Source: Pseudomonas kairouanensis (GTDB lineage: Bacteria; Pseudomonadota; Gammaproteobacteria; Pseudomonadales; Pseudomonadaceae). Taken from it: DNA of 64,000 bases. The stretch is from positions 186,001 to 250,000 of the forward strand of contig NZ_QUZU01000001.1 of NCBI RefSeq assembly GCF_004682055.1. Reading direction: 5' to 3'. Each line of letters begins with the position of its first letter. Position 1 is the first letter of the stretch. Positions 1 through 9,488 of this stretch are shown here, in pieces. The translations under genes were made by a program, and so were the position numbers. Below the pieces are notes generated by a model. It saw only the letters and a program-made list of their open reading frames with translations, ran no database searches and was not told the DNA's origin.

Positions 1-1
1 G

Positions 2-1558
2 CGCTACACCTACCCGACCCTGATCGAGCGGGTCGCCCGTTTGGCCAATGTGCTGACCGAAGCGGGCGTGAAGGCCGGTGACACCGTGGCGGTGATGGAC
101 TGGGACAGCCATCGCTACCTGGAGTGCATGTTCGCCATCCCGATGATCGGCGCGGTGATCCACACCATCAACGTGCGCCTGTCGCCGGAACAGATTCTCT
201 ACACCATGAACCACGCCGAAGACCGCTTTGTGCTGGTCAACAGCGAGTTCGTGGGGCTTTACCAGGCGATTGCCGGGCAGCTCACCACGGTCGACAAGAC
301 TCTGCTGCTCACCGACGGCGAGTCAAAAACCGCTGAATTGCCCAACCTGGTGGGCGAGTACGAAACCCTGCTGGCCGCCGCCAGCCCTCAGTATGACTTC
401 CAGGATTTCGACGAGCACTCCGTCGCCACCACCTTCTACACCACCGGCACCACCGGCAACCCCAAGGGCGTGTACTTCACCCATCGCCAACTGGTGCTGC
501 ACACCATCGGCGTGGCGACCATCATGGGCAGCGTCGACAGCGTGCGCCTGCTGGGCACCAACGACGTGTACATGCCGATCACGCCGATGTTCCATGTGCA
601 CGCCTGGGGCTTGCCCTATGTGGCCACCATGCTCGGCCTGAAACAGGTCTACCCCGGTCGTTACGACCCGGAATACCTGGTGGAGCTGTGGCGCAAGGAA
701 AAGGTCACCTTCTCCCATTGTGTGCCGACCATCCTGCAAATGGTGCTCAACGCCAAGGCGGCCCAGGGTGTGGATTTTGGCGGCTGGAAAATCGTCATCG
801 GTGGCAGCGCACTTAACCGCACGCTGTACGAAGCGGCCAAGGCCCGTGGGATTCAACTGACAGCGGCGTACGGCATGTCCGAGACCGGGCCGCTGGTGTC
901 CTGCGCCCATCTCAACGAAGAGTTGATGGCCGGCACCGAGGACGAGCGCACCACTTACCGCATCAAGGCCGGCGTGCCGGGGCCGTTGGTGGAAGCGGCG
1001 ATTGTCGACAGTGAAGGTCATTTCCTGCCCGCCGATGGCGAATCCCAGGGCGAGTTGGTGCTGCGCGCGCCGTGGCTGACCGAGGGCTATTACAACGAAC
1101 CGCAAAAGGGCGCCGAACTCTGGGAAGGCGGCTGGATGCACACGGGCGATGTGGCCACCCTGGATGCTTTTGGCGTGATCGACATTCGAGATCGCATCAA
1201 GGACGTGATCAAGACTGGCGGCGAATGGATCTCCTCCCTGGCGCTGGAAGACCTGGTCAGCCGTCACCCGGCGGTACGCGAAGTAGCGGTAGTGGGCATC
1301 GCCGATCCGCAGTGGGGCGAGCGCCCGTTTGCGCTGTTGGTGGTGCGTGATGGCCATGTGATAGGGGCCCGCGAGCTCAAGGAACACCTCAAGCCGTTCG
1401 TGGAACTGGGCCACCTGAGCAAGTGGGCGATTCCAAGCCAGATTGCCGTTGTTACCGAAATTCCCAAGACCAGCGTCGGCAAGCTGGACAAAAAACGTAT
1501 CCGCATCGACATCATCGAATGGCAGGCCAACAACAGCACATTCCTGTCTACCCTCTGA
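2..1558 (+). CDS. alkK: Medium-chain acyl-CoA synthetase (AMP-forming), 5' truncated by window edge
   Basis: Activates free fatty acids to acyl-CoA via an acyl-adenylate, feeding beta-oxidation in the cytoplasm. The reading frame is open from base 2, so the true start lies outside the window. Visible ANL-superfamily motifs are the P-loop TTGTTGNPKG, the A5-type motif YGMSETGP, the hinge region TGDVATLDAFGVIDIRDR, and a C-terminal KTSVGKLDKK with the catalytic lysine. The family is the AlkK/DUF-linked medium-chain ligase common in pseudomonads; the exact chain length cannot be read from sequence. It is followed by a DUF1302 gene, a DUF1329 gene and a LuxR regulator. A very similar block exists in P. 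putida (from memory, around PP_0763-PP_0767), which supports a shared role in using hydrophobic acyl substrates. Confidence 0.88.
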   Translation, partial: RYTYPTLIERVARLANVLTEAGVKAGDTVAVMDWDSHRYLECMFAIPMIGAVIHTINVRLSPEQILYTMNHAEDRFVLVNSEFVGLYQAIAGQLTTVDKTLLLTDGESKTAELPNLVGEYETLLAAASPQYDFQDFDEHSVATTFYTTGTTGNPKGVYFTHRQLVLHTIGVATIMGSVDSVRLLGTNDVYMPITPMFHVHAWGLPYVATMLGLKQVYPGRYDPEYLVELWRKEKVTFSHCVPTILQMVLNAKAAQGVDFGGWKIVIGGSALNRTLYEAAKARGIQLTAAYGMSETGPLVSCAHLNEELMAGTEDERTTYRIKAGVPGPLVEAAIVDSEGHFLPADGESQGELVLRAPWLTEGYYNEPQKGAELWEGGWMHTGDVATLDAFGVIDIRDRIKDVIKTGGEWISSLALEDLVSRHPAVREVAVVGIADPQWGERPFALLVVRDGHVIGARELKEHLKPFVELGHLSKWAIPSQIAVVTEIPKTSVGKLDKKRIRIDIIEWQANNSTFLSTL

Positions 1559-1690
1559 CCCCCTTCGCCGCGTCCGTCCGGGCGCGGCAATGCTCTATCT
1601 TGCGCCTCTACTTGTGATTTGCCGATTTTCAGCCATCCTTGCCCCGCCGGCCTTCGTCGGCGTGGCGAAAGGGTTGAGGCAGACGGGTCG

Positions 1691-1705
1691 GTGATGCAAA
1701 TCACA
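1691..1705 (+). promoter_or_regulatory. Candidate Vfr/CRP-type site
   Basis: GTGA-TGCAAA-TCACA fits the CRP/Vfr half-site pattern GTGA-N6-TCAC closely. It lies about 53 bp upstream of the start point expected from the -10 box TATAGT at 1739-1744, a position where an activator could act. Binding itself is inference. Confidence 0.4.
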
Positions 1706-1738
1706 CTTTAGAGGGATCAAGCACTACCCCCTGCTGGC

Positions 1739-1744
1739 TATAGT
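1739..1744 (+). promoter_or_regulatory. Candidate -10 box for the DUF1302-DUF1329 genes
   Basis: TATAGT lies 145 bp upstream of the DUF1302 start codon, with no good -35 box 17 bp before it. That suggests an activator-dependent promoter, consistent with the CRP/Vfr-like palindrome upstream and with the LuxR regulator encoded downstream. The rest of the 1559-1889 gap shows no gene. Confidence 0.35.
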
Positions 1745-1889
1745 CCCTTCCAGAGTTTTTCAAGGATGTTCCGCTTCGGGCCATGGGGGCTCGGTTGCCG
1801 AGCGGCATTGGAATCGTTGTATTCCGGCCGTTACACGCATCACAGAAAGAACTCACTGCCATAACAATAATGCACATGGAGTAGCGTCG

Positions 1890-3764
1890 ATGACCTCAGT
1901 AAACCAGTTCTGGCGCCGGGCTAAATTGCCCCTGGCCGTCAGCCTCGCCTCTACGCTCGCCGGTCCCGCATTCGGCGTCAGTTTCAATATCGGTGAAATC
2001 GAAGGGAGTTTTGACTCGTCTCTTTCCGTGGGGGCCAGTTGGAGTACGTCCAAGCCCGACCGTGACCTGATCGGCGTCAACAACGGGGGCAAGGGCTTGT
2101 CCCAGACCTCCGATGACGGCCATTTGAACTTCAAGCGTGGGGAAACCTTCTCGAAGATTTTCAAGGGCATTCATGACCTGGAACTGAAATACGGCGATAC
2201 CGGTGTGTTTGTGCGAGGCAAGTACTGGTACGACTTTGAGCTCAAGGATGAAAGCCGTGAGTTCAAGGACATCAGCGACAGCAACCGCAAAGAGGGCGCG
2301 AAGTCCTCGGGCGGGCAGATTCTCGACGCGTTCATCTACCACAACTATTCCATTGCCGATCAGCCAGGCAACGTGCGCTTCGGCAAGCAGGTAGTGAGTT
2401 GGGGCGAAAGTACCTTCATTGGCGGCGGCATCAACTCCATCAACCCGATCGACGTGTCGGCGTTCCGTCGTCCGGGTGCGGAAATCAAGGAAGGCTTGAT
2501 TCCGGTCAACATGTTCTACGTGTCGCAAACCCTGACGGATAACTTGTCGGCCGAAGCGTTTTACCAGTTGGAATGGGACCAGACCGTTACGGATAACTGC
2601 GGTACGTTCTTCTCGCAGCCGGATGTGATTTCCGATGGCTGCTCGGACAATCTGCGACTGTTGAGCAAGCGTTCTTTCCTGGCGACTCAACCTGGCGCGC
2701 TGGGGTTGCTGAATAACTTTGGGGTCAATGTCAACGAAGAGGGTGTGCTGGTAAAGCGCGGGCCTGATCGCGATGCGCGTGACAGCGGCCAATTTGGCGT
2801 GGCGTTTCACTATAACTACGAGCCGCTCGACACCGAGTTCGGCGCCTACTTCATGAACTATCACAGCCGTGCCCCGATTTTCAGTGCGCGCGGAGCTTCC
2901 GCTGCGACTTATGCCGCAGCCAACGCCTTGACGCCCACCCCGGCTGCAGGCCTGCGTCCACTTATCGTTGCGGGCAACTCCAGCTATTTCGTTGAATACC
3001 CAGAGGATATTCGGCTTTATGGCCTGAGCTTTTCCACCACGTTACCTACAGGCACGGCATGGAGCGGTGAACTCAGCTACCGGCCGAACGCTCCGGTACA
3101 ACTCAACACCACTGACATTCTCTACGCAGGTGTCACACCTTTGACCGGCCTGGGCGGTGCATCTCCACTCAAGGGGGCAGCGGACACCGATCTCAATGGC
3201 TATCGTCGTAAAGAAATCACTCAGTTCCAGACCACGTTCACGCACTTTTTCGATCAAGTGATGGGCGCCAGTCGCCTTACGCTGGTCGGTGAAGTTGGCG
3301 TGACCCATGTGGGTGGTTTGGAAAGCCGTGACAAAGCGCGTTATGGGCGTGACCCGGTATATGGACCTGGGCAAGGTGCCCTGTGTGCAACCCTTAACTC
3401 CGGGACGATCACGGGTGCCGGCCCTGGAGCCGATGCCAGCAATCGCACCACCAACTGCAACAATGATGGCTTCACTACCTCCACTTCCTGGGGCTACCGT
3501 GGCCGGGCTATCTGGGAATACCCAGACGTGTTCGCCGGTGTGAACCTCAAGCCGAACGTGGCGTGGTCCCATGACGTCAGCGGTTACTCGCCAGGTCCTG
3601 GCGGCAACTTTGAAGAGGGGCGCAAGGCGGTAAGCCTGGGTCTGGACGCTGAGTACCAGAACACCTATACGGCCAGCCTCGCCTACACCAACTTCTTTGG
3701 TGGCGACTTCAACACATCGGCTGACCGCGACTTTGTAGCCCTGAGCTTCGGCGCGAACTTCTAA
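1890..3764 (+). CDS. DUF1302 family outer-membrane protein
   Basis: A 624-residue exported protein. The first about 29 residues form a signal peptide (two Arg plus Lys, hydrophobic LAVSLASTLAGPAFG). The mature part is rich in alternating beta-strand segments, Asn, Gly and aromatic residues, and ends in the aromatic-terminated strand FVALSFGANF typical of outer-membrane beta-barrels. The start is set by GGAG at 1878-1881, 8 bases before the ATG. DUF1302 proteins are usually paired with DUF1329 proteins, and that pair follows here 29 bp downstream. In pseudomonads the pair has been linked to growth on fatty acids, alcohols or esters; the molecular function is unproven. A channel or surface receptor for hydrophobic substrates is the most economical inference. 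Confidence 0.88.
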   Translation: MTSVNQFWRRAKLPLAVSLASTLAGPAFGVSFNIGEIEGSFDSSLSVGASWSTSKPDRDLIGVNNGGKGLSQTSDDGHLNFKRGETFSKIFKGIHDLELKYGDTGVFVRGKYWYDFELKDESREFKDISDSNRKEGAKSSGGQILDAFIYHNYSIADQPGNVRFGKQVVSWGESTFIGGGINSINPIDVSAFRRPGAEIKEGLIPVNMFYVSQTLTDNLSAEAFYQLEWDQTVTDNCGTFFSQPDVISDGCSDNLRLLSKRSFLATQPGALGLLNNFGVNVNEEGVLVKRGPDRDARDSGQFGVAFHYNYEPLDTEFGAYFMNYHSRAPIFSARGASAATYAAANALTPTPAAGLRPLIVAGNSSYFVEYPEDIRLYGLSFSTTLPTGTAWSGELSYRPNAPVQLNTTDILYAGVTPLTGLGGASPLKGAADTDLNGYRRKEITQFQTTFTHFFDQVMGASRLTLVGEVGVTHVGGLESRDKARYGRDPVYGPGQGALCATLNSGTITGAGPGADASNRTTNCNNDGFTTSTSWGYRGRAIWEYPDVFAGVNLKPNVAWSHDVSGYSPGPGGNFEEGRKAVSLGLDAEYQNTYTASLAYTNFFGGDFNTSADRDFVALSFGANF

Positions 3765-3793
3765 GCACACTGCAATTCAGGAAGAACCAGAAC

Positions 3794-5161
3794 ATGAAAA
3801 TAAGCAAAAAAAGTCTGTTGCAGGTAGGTGTGCTCGGACTGTCGATCCTGGCCAGCAACGTCATGGCGGCGGTGTCGGCCAGTGAGGCGGCCCAGTTGGG
3901 CACGACCCTGACCCCGATGGGCGCCGAAATGGCCGGTAACGCGGCTGGCACCATTCCAAAATGGTCGCCACTGCCCACCAACGCCGGCGCCGTCGATGCC
4001 CGTGGCTTCCTGGCCAACCCTTACGCCAGCGAACAACCGCAGTTCACCATCACGGCGGCCAACGTCGAACAGTACAAGGACAAGCTGGCGCCAGGGCAGT
4101 ACGCGATGTTCAAGCGCTACCCGGACTCCTTCAAGATGCCGGTCTACCCGACCCATCGCGGCGCCACGGTGCCTGCGGATGTGTTCGCGGCCATCAAGAA
4201 GAACGCCACCACCACCAACCTGGTGTCCGGCGGCAACGGCCTGGAGAACTTTGAAACTGCGGTGCCGTTCCCGATTCCAAAAAGCGGCGTGGAAGTTATC
4301 TGGAACCACATCACCCGCTACCGCGGGGGCAGCGTGACGCGCCTGGTCACCCAGGCCACGCCACAAACCAATGGCTCGTACAGCCTGGTGTATTTCAAAG
4401 ACCAGTTCGTGTTCCGCGACAAGATGAAGGACTTCGACCCGAAAAACCCGGGCAACGTGCTGTTCTACTTCAAGCAGCAAGTGACCGCGCCTGCCCGTCT
4501 GGCCGGTGGTGTGCTGCTGGTGCACGAAACCCTGGACCAAGTGAAGGAGCCGCGTTCTGCGTGGGTCTACAACGCTGGTCAGCGCCGTGTGCGCCGGGCG
4601 CCGCAAGTGTCCTATGACGGTCCGGGTACCGCTGCCGACGGCCTGCGCACTTCCGACAACCTCGACATGTACAACGGTGCACCGGATCGCTACGACTGGA
4701 AGCTGGAAGGCAAGAAGGAAATCTACATCGCCTCCAACAGCTACAAGATCGACGATCCGAAGCTCAAGTACGCCGACATCATCAAGGCCGGCCACATCAA
4801 CCAGGACCTGACGCGCTACGAGCTGCGCCGCGTCTGGCATGTGGTTGCCACCTTGAAGGAAGGCCAGCGCCACATCTACGCCAAGCGTGACTTCTTCATC
4901 GACGAAGACACCTGGCAAGCGGCGGTGATCGACCACTATGACGGCCGTGGCCAACTGTGGCGCGTCGCCGAAGCCCATGCCGAGAACTACTACGACAAGC
5001 AAGTGCCGTGGTACGCCCTCGAAACCCTCTACGACCTGCAGTCCGGCCGCTACCTGGCGCTGGGCATGAAGAACGAAGAGAAGCAGGCCTATGACTTCGG
5101 CTTTACCGCCACCACCAGCGACTTCACCCCAGCCGCCTTGCGCCAGGACGGTGTTCGCTAA
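3794..5161 (+). CDS. DUF1329 family exported protein
   Basis: A 455-residue protein with a clear N-terminal signal peptide (MKISKKSLLQ..., predicted cleavage after NVMA near residue 25). The family is related to the LolA/LolB-like lipoprotein-sorting fold group and is found almost always next to a DUF1302 gene, as here. AGGAAG precedes the ATG by about 10 bases. It probably shares the promoter upstream of the DUF1302 gene, and a REP pair follows it rather than a recognisable terminator. Its substrate is unknown. The neighbouring acyl-CoA synthetase points to handling acyl esters or fatty acids at the outer membrane or in the periplasm. The family call is firm; the role is inference. Confidence 0.87.
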   Translation: MKISKKSLLQVGVLGLSILASNVMAAVSASEAAQLGTTLTPMGAEMAGNAAGTIPKWSPLPTNAGAVDARGFLANPYASEQPQFTITAANVEQYKDKLAPGQYAMFKRYPDSFKMPVYPTHRGATVPADVFAAIKKNATTTNLVSGGNGLENFETAVPFPIPKSGVEVIWNHITRYRGGSVTRLVTQATPQTNGSYSLVYFKDQFVFRDKMKDFDPKNPGNVLFYFKQQVTAPARLAGGVLLVHETLDQVKEPRSAWVYNAGQRRVRRAPQVSYDGPGTAADGLRTSDNLDMYNGAPDRYDWKLEGKKEIYIASNSYKIDDPKLKYADIIKAGHINQDLTRYELRRVWHVVATLKEGQRHIYAKRDFFIDEDTWQAAVIDHYDGRGQLWRVAEAHAENYYDKQVPWYALETLYDLQSGRYLALGMKNEEKQAYDFGFTATTSDFTPAALRQDGVR

Positions 5162-5178
5162 GCCATAGTGAAATACCT

Positions 5179-5269
5179 ATGTGGGAGGAGGCTTGCCCCC
5201 GATGTCGGTAGACCAGTCAGCGCATCTGTCACTGGCCCACCGCCATCGGGAGCAAGTCCCCTCCCACAT
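5179..5269. repeat. REP pair (REPIN-like), GGGAGG type
   Basis: Two inverted copies of a roughly 25-base REP unit. The left unit is at 5181-5204 (GTGGGAGGAGGCTTGCCCCC) and the right at 5244-5269 (GGGAGCAAGTCCCCTCCCAC). They are separated by about 40 unrelated bases. The sequence class matches the dispersed pseudomonad REPIN elements seen six more times in this window. Confidence 0.85.
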
Positions 5270-5385
5270 TTTTTGTCTCAGTTCTTTTTCAGTCATTTGT
5301 TGCAAAGATCTACAAACCTGCCGCTTTTACCGCTAGTCTGCGGACATCTGCAATGCCGACATAAGCCTTCTACAAGAGCCCGGCG

Positions 5386-8115
5386 ATGACTGATCTGTCC
5401 CGAATCCAAGGGCCTGCCAGTGCGGTAATCCCGACCCTGGAAGGTCGCTTCTACAGGCCACCCCTGCCCGACGGCTACGTGCAGCGCCCACGGCTGTGCG
5501 AACGGCTGAGTGCCGGGCTGGAGGGGCGGTTGCTGCTGGTCAGTGCTCCAGCGGGGTTTGGCAAAAGCTCGTTGGCGGTGGAGTTCTGCCAGAGCCTGCC
5601 GACCCATTGGCAAAGCCTGTGGCTGGGCCTGAGCGCGCGAGACAACGACCCCGGCCGCTTCCTGGAACGCCTGCTCGACGGCCTGCAGCAATACTTCCCG
5701 CAACTCGGCGCCCAATCCTTGGGCCTGCTGAAAATGCGCCAGCGTCATCAACCCTTCGCCTTTGAAGAATGGCTCGACGGCCTGCTCGATGAGCTGACGG
5801 TGCACCTGTCTACCCGCGCGCCGCTGTTGTTGGTACTGGACGACTACCATTTGGCCCAGGGCCCGGTGTTGGACCGTTGCCTGCAGTTTTTCCTCAATCA
5901 TCTTCCCGAAGGCCTGGTGCTTCTGGTGACCAGCCGTCAGCGCCCGGACTGGCACCTGGCGCGGCTGCGGCTGTCGCGGCACTTGTTGGAACTGCATGAG
6001 CAAGACCTGCGCCTGACCCATGATGAATCCCTGGCGGTGCTCGACCGGCATAGCAGCTCATTGCAGGGTGAGGCCCTCGACAACCTGATCCGCCGCAGCG
6101 AAGGCTGGGTGGCCGGCCTGCGCTTCTGGCTACTGGCCGCGTCCGAAGCGGGTGACGAAGAAGCCTTGCCCCAAAGCCTGCACGGGGGCGAAGGGCTCAT
6201 CCGCGATTACCTGCTCGAAGAGGTGATCGACTGCCTGCCGGTTGAAGTGCAGGCGTTCCTGTTTGATACAGCGCCACTGGAACGCTTTTGCAGCGAACTG
6301 TGCGATGGCGTGCGCGAGGCCCACGACAGCGCCGAAATCCTGCGTTACCTGCAAGCGCACCAGGTGTTCCTCGTGCCCCTGGACGAACAGGGGCACTGGT
6401 ACCGTTATCACCATCTGTTTTCCGATTTACTGCGCACCCGGCGCGCCAGCAGCAATGTGTTGCCGGCCGCCAGCCTGCACCTGCGCGCGTGCCGCTGGTT
6501 CAATGCCCAGGGCTTGATCGATGAGGCGGTGGAGCAGGCGCTGCGTGCCGGCCACCTGGATGTGGCGGCCAACCTGGTGCAGAACCTGTCCGAGGAGCAA
6601 CTGCTGGCCGAGCAGAATGTGGGCATGTTGCTGCGCTGGAAAATGGACTTGCCCGACAGCCTGTTGATCAGCACGCCGCGCTTGATCGTGCTCTACAGCT
6701 GGGCCTTGGGCCTGGCCTGCCAGTTGGATGCGGCCGAAGAGCTGTCCAGCTACCTCAGCCGCTTCCTACCCGCGCCGTCGGCCACTGCGCAAAAATCGAT
6801 GCTTGCCCAATGGCTGGCGCTGAGCGGGATCATCGCGCGGGGGCGAGGTGATCGCGAATTGACCCAGCGTTATTGCAGCGAAGCGTTGGAGAGCCTGCCG
6901 CAACGGCGTTATGGCCAGCGCTTGATGTGCTTGTCGACGCTTTCCAACCTGGCCATTGTCGACGCCGATCTGTGGCGCGCCCGTGGCTTGAACCGCGAAT
7001 CCCTGGAGCTGGCGCAGCGCGTTGGCAACCCACTGTTCGAGGCCCTGGCCCATTACGACCGGGCGCGGGTACTGCAAGCGCGAGGTGAAATCCTGCGCTC
7101 CCTGGATGAAGTGCGCCAGGGCCTGCAACGCCTGCATGGCTTGGCGCCGCAGCGGTTGTACGCGGTGCGTGCGCGATTGTCGCTGTACGAGGGGTTCCTG
7201 CTGCTGGTGCGCTGCCAGCCCGAAGCCGGGCTGGCCCGTTTGCGTGCTGGCCTGAATGAAGCTCGCGCCTGCCGGGATATCAGCGTGCTGATCGGGCATT
7301 GTGTGATCGCCAACTTCGAAGGTCGCCGTAGTGACTTCGCCAAGGCATTCGCCGAACTGGCCGAGGCCGAGCGCCTGATGCATATCTGGGATGTGCCGCC
7401 CATCTACTACCTGGCGATGATCACCCTGATCAAATGCGAGTTGTGGCTGGCCCAAGGCCGCACGGACCTGGCCGACGCCTGGCTGACCCGGCTAGGCCAG
7501 ACCTATAACGGCGAACATGCCGCAGCGGCGCCGGAGTTTCATCCACACCTGCCGCAACATATCGGCTTGCAGCAGGCCGCTCTGGATGCCACGCGGCATC
7601 AACCCGATGCGGCGCTGCAACGCCTTGAAACGCTGGCGCAACAGGCCCAGGACAGCGGGCGCCAGATGATCGCCCTGATGGCCTTGACCCAACAGGCGCA
7701 ACTGCTTCTGGGCAATGGTCAGGAAGCCAAGGCCCGCCCGGTCCTGGCTCGCGCGCTTGAGGCCGGCACGGGCGGTGCGCTGCAACCGTTCCAGCGGCTG
7801 CTGGAAAATCATCCGGACTGGATGCGTGAACAACTCGGCAAAGACCCCCATGGCCTGCTCAACCAGAGCCTGCTGGCACTATTGCCGACAGTCGTGGTGG
7901 CCGAGGCCGCATCGACCCACGAGACCCTGAGCGCCCGCGAACTGGCGGTACTGCAACTGATCGCCCAAGGGTGCTCCAATCAGGAAATCAGCAACCGGCT
8001 GTTTATCTCCCTGCACACAGTGAAAACCCATGCCAGCCATATCAACAGCAAGCTGGGGGTAGAGCGGCGCACACAGGCGGTGGCGCGGGCGCAGGAGTTG
8101 AGGTTGATTGGTTAG
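5386..8115 (+). CDS. LuxR-family ATP-dependent transcriptional regulator (MalT/LAL type)
   Basis: A 909-residue STAND-type regulator. An N-terminal NTPase carries Walker A APAGFGKSS near residues 54-62 and a Walker B-like LLLVLDDYH. A long alpha-helical repeat region follows (roughly residues 400-800). The C-terminal LuxR helix-turn-helix (last 65 residues) includes LSARELAVLQLIAQGCSNQEISNRL and VKTHASHI. Such proteins integrate ATP and an inducer before activating catabolic promoters. Its position after the DUF1302/DUF1329 genes suggests it activates that module in response to an acyl compound or alcohol; this is inference. The end overlaps the convergent gene at 8112-8951 by 4 bases. Confidence 0.9.
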   Translation: MTDLSRIQGPASAVIPTLEGRFYRPPLPDGYVQRPRLCERLSAGLEGRLLLVSAPAGFGKSSLAVEFCQSLPTHWQSLWLGLSARDNDPGRFLERLLDGLQQYFPQLGAQSLGLLKMRQRHQPFAFEEWLDGLLDELTVHLSTRAPLLLVLDDYHLAQGPVLDRCLQFFLNHLPEGLVLLVTSRQRPDWHLARLRLSRHLLELHEQDLRLTHDESLAVLDRHSSSLQGEALDNLIRRSEGWVAGLRFWLLAASEAGDEEALPQSLHGGEGLIRDYLLEEVIDCLPVEVQAFLFDTAPLERFCSELCDGVREAHDSAEILRYLQAHQVFLVPLDEQGHWYRYHHLFSDLLRTRRASSNVLPAASLHLRACRWFNAQGLIDEAVEQALRAGHLDVAANLVQNLSEEQLLAEQNVGMLLRWKMDLPDSLLISTPRLIVLYSWALGLACQLDAAEELSSYLSRFLPAPSATAQKSMLAQWLALSGIIARGRGDRELTQRYCSEALESLPQRRYGQRLMCLSTLSNLAIVDADLWRARGLNRESLELAQRVGNPLFEALAHYDRARVLQARGEILRSLDEVRQGLQRLHGLAPQRLYAVRARLSLYEGFLLLVRCQPEAGLARLRAGLNEARACRDISVLIGHCVIANFEGRRSDFAKAFAELAEAERLMHIWDVPPIYYLAMITLIKCELWLAQGRTDLADAWLTRLGQTYNGEHAAAAPEFHPHLPQHIGLQQAALDATRHQPDAALQRLETLAQQAQDSGRQMIALMALTQQAQLLLGNGQEAKARPVLARALEAGTGGALQPFQRLLENHPDWMREQLGKDPHGLLNQSLLALLPTVVVAEAASTHETLSARELAVLQLIAQGCSNQEISNRLFISLHTVKTHASHINSKLGVERRTQAVARAQELRLIG

Positions 8116-8951
8116 GGCGCGCGCGGGCTGTCGGGTCTCTGCGCGGGGTGATTCAGAGTGTGGGCGTCACCTATTTGTCCGAGGGATTGGGCCGTTTTGA
8201 ACAGACTGCTGTCTTGTTCCAGGATTCTTTGCGCTATTTCCGGCGTTAAGTTTTTGTGGTTTTTTTTGCTGTTATCCGAAGTGGGATTGGTGACGTTAAG
8301 TTCCAGTTCAATCCACTCCTCGAGTTTGGCCTCATAGCCTTCCGGCGCAGCGGATCGAGCGACCAGCGGAAGCGCTCGGTGATAATCTAGAACGGTCTGG
8401 TAAAATTCGGCAGCTTTACCTGGGCTATTTCTGTTTTCGAAGTAGTCGTCGACAACCCTCCTGCGCCAGGCGTAATCCTGATCCGATTCTTCGTAAAGGG
8501 CAGCCCTGCGTTCATTGATAGTGAAACTTCCGCTGTCGTCGTAGATGATTAACTCAAGTTGGTCGCGAGGCATGCCGGAAAAGGGGTTTTTACCCAGGCC
8601 ATTTGCGTAAAGCGTTGCCTGTTTGGCGCGTTCTAATAAGGCAGGGTCTTGGGTGTTGGGTATTTCAGCATCGTGTTTGATTTTTTTACTGTTGTAATCG
8701 TTGCCTGCCAGCAAGTCAGATGTGTTGATGTCCATATCTTTAAGCTGTTGCTTTGTATAGTTTCCGTACGTCGTTTGTGCGCGTAGGGCGGCATCGCTCA
8801 ACTGGCTTGCCAATGTTGTGACAGTTGCGCGGTCATGCATGTTGGTTTTCAGCGCCGTTTCTATAGGTTGAGTGATGGATGTAGAGGCCGCGGGCGTGTA
8901 ATCAGAGGGTAGGGCTTTATTGCTTAAGGTTGAACTCACTGTGGGATTCAT
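8112..8951 (-). CDS. Hypothetical protein, 279 aa
   Basis: I do not recognise this protein. It is hydrophilic with no signal peptide or membrane segment. The N-terminus is rich in Ser, Thr, Pro and Ala (first about 35 residues). The middle is charged and helical, with aromatic-rich patches such as DQDYAWRRRVVDDYFENR, and the C-terminus is Pro-rich. The start is supported by AGGAGC 9 bases upstream of the ATG. Base composition is visibly more AT-rich than the flanking genes, suggesting separate acquisition. The N-terminal composition resembles that of secreted effectors, but no catalytic motif is visible and I would not assign that function. Confidence 0.7.
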   Translation of the reverse strand: MNPTVSSTLSNKALPSDYTPAASTSITQPIETALKTNMHDRATVTTLASQLSDAALRAQTTYGNYTKQQLKDMDINTSDLLAGNDYNSKKIKHDAEIPNTQDPALLERAKQATLYANGLGKNPFSGMPRDQLELIIYDDSGSFTINERRAALYEESDQDYAWRRRVVDDYFENRNSPGKAAEFYQTVLDYHRALPLVARSAAPEGYEAKLEEWIELELNVTNPTSDNSKKNHKNLTPEIAQRILEQDSSLFKTAQSLGQIGDAHTLNHPAQRPDSPRAP

Positions 8952-9041
8952 CAGTGTGTGCTCCTGCGTGATCTTATGCCGCTGAATTGTCGAGCGTGGA
9001 CGGAGTCTCTCAAGCTAAATATGAAAGACTCCGATAGCGTG

Positions 9042-9488
9042 CTAGCGCATGGTCATTTCGACTGACCAAGAATAATCCGAGAGGCTGACGCCAGTTGACC
9101 GAATGGTGCAGCTAGCACCTCCGGTAGGCGTGGCAGAGTGGTTCCATTTAGGTATCTTGGCGCCTGCAAACCCTAGGGTCGCCACAAATGTTGTGAGGAA
9201 TACGCAGGACTTGTTGCCCATGGTATATCGCACATGTGCGTAGTTGACGAGAGGAGAAACTTCGCTTTTTACCGTGTATGTATTGGCGGCGTTTGCCTGG
9301 ACGGTATCGTCAGGAAGAGGTGAAGCGTTGTTTCTGGTTGCGAATTGATTGCTGTCCTGTGGTGAGTAAATTGCGGTAGTGTCGCCCAAGTTTTTGAAGG
9401 TGACTTTAACCTGGGGGCCGGCGAGTGCTGAGCCAGTAACAAGGGTGAGTGCTATACAAGCCGAGCAAGTGGAAGTGAATAGGTTCAT
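9042..9488 (-). CDS. Small secreted protein of unknown function, 148 aa
   Basis: The protein opens with a textbook signal peptide, with cleavage expected after GSALA at residue 23. The mature 125 residues are strand-rich (VKVTFKNLGDTTAIYSP, HVRYTMGNKSC) and contain two cysteines likely to form a disulfide in the periplasm or outside the cell. A strong AAGGAG lies 9 bases before the ATG. It is separated by 90 bp from the unknown gene at 8112-8951 on the same strand, so the two may be co-transcribed. No family is recognised. The AT-rich composition is shared with that gene. Confidence 0.72.
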   Translation of the reverse strand: MNLFTSTCSACIALTLVTGSALAGPQVKVTFKNLGDTTAIYSPQDSNQFATRNNASPLPDDTVQANAANTYTVKSEVSPLVNYAHVRYTMGNKSCVFLTTFVATLGFAGAKIPKWNHSATPTGGASCTIRSTGVSLSDYSWSVEMTMR

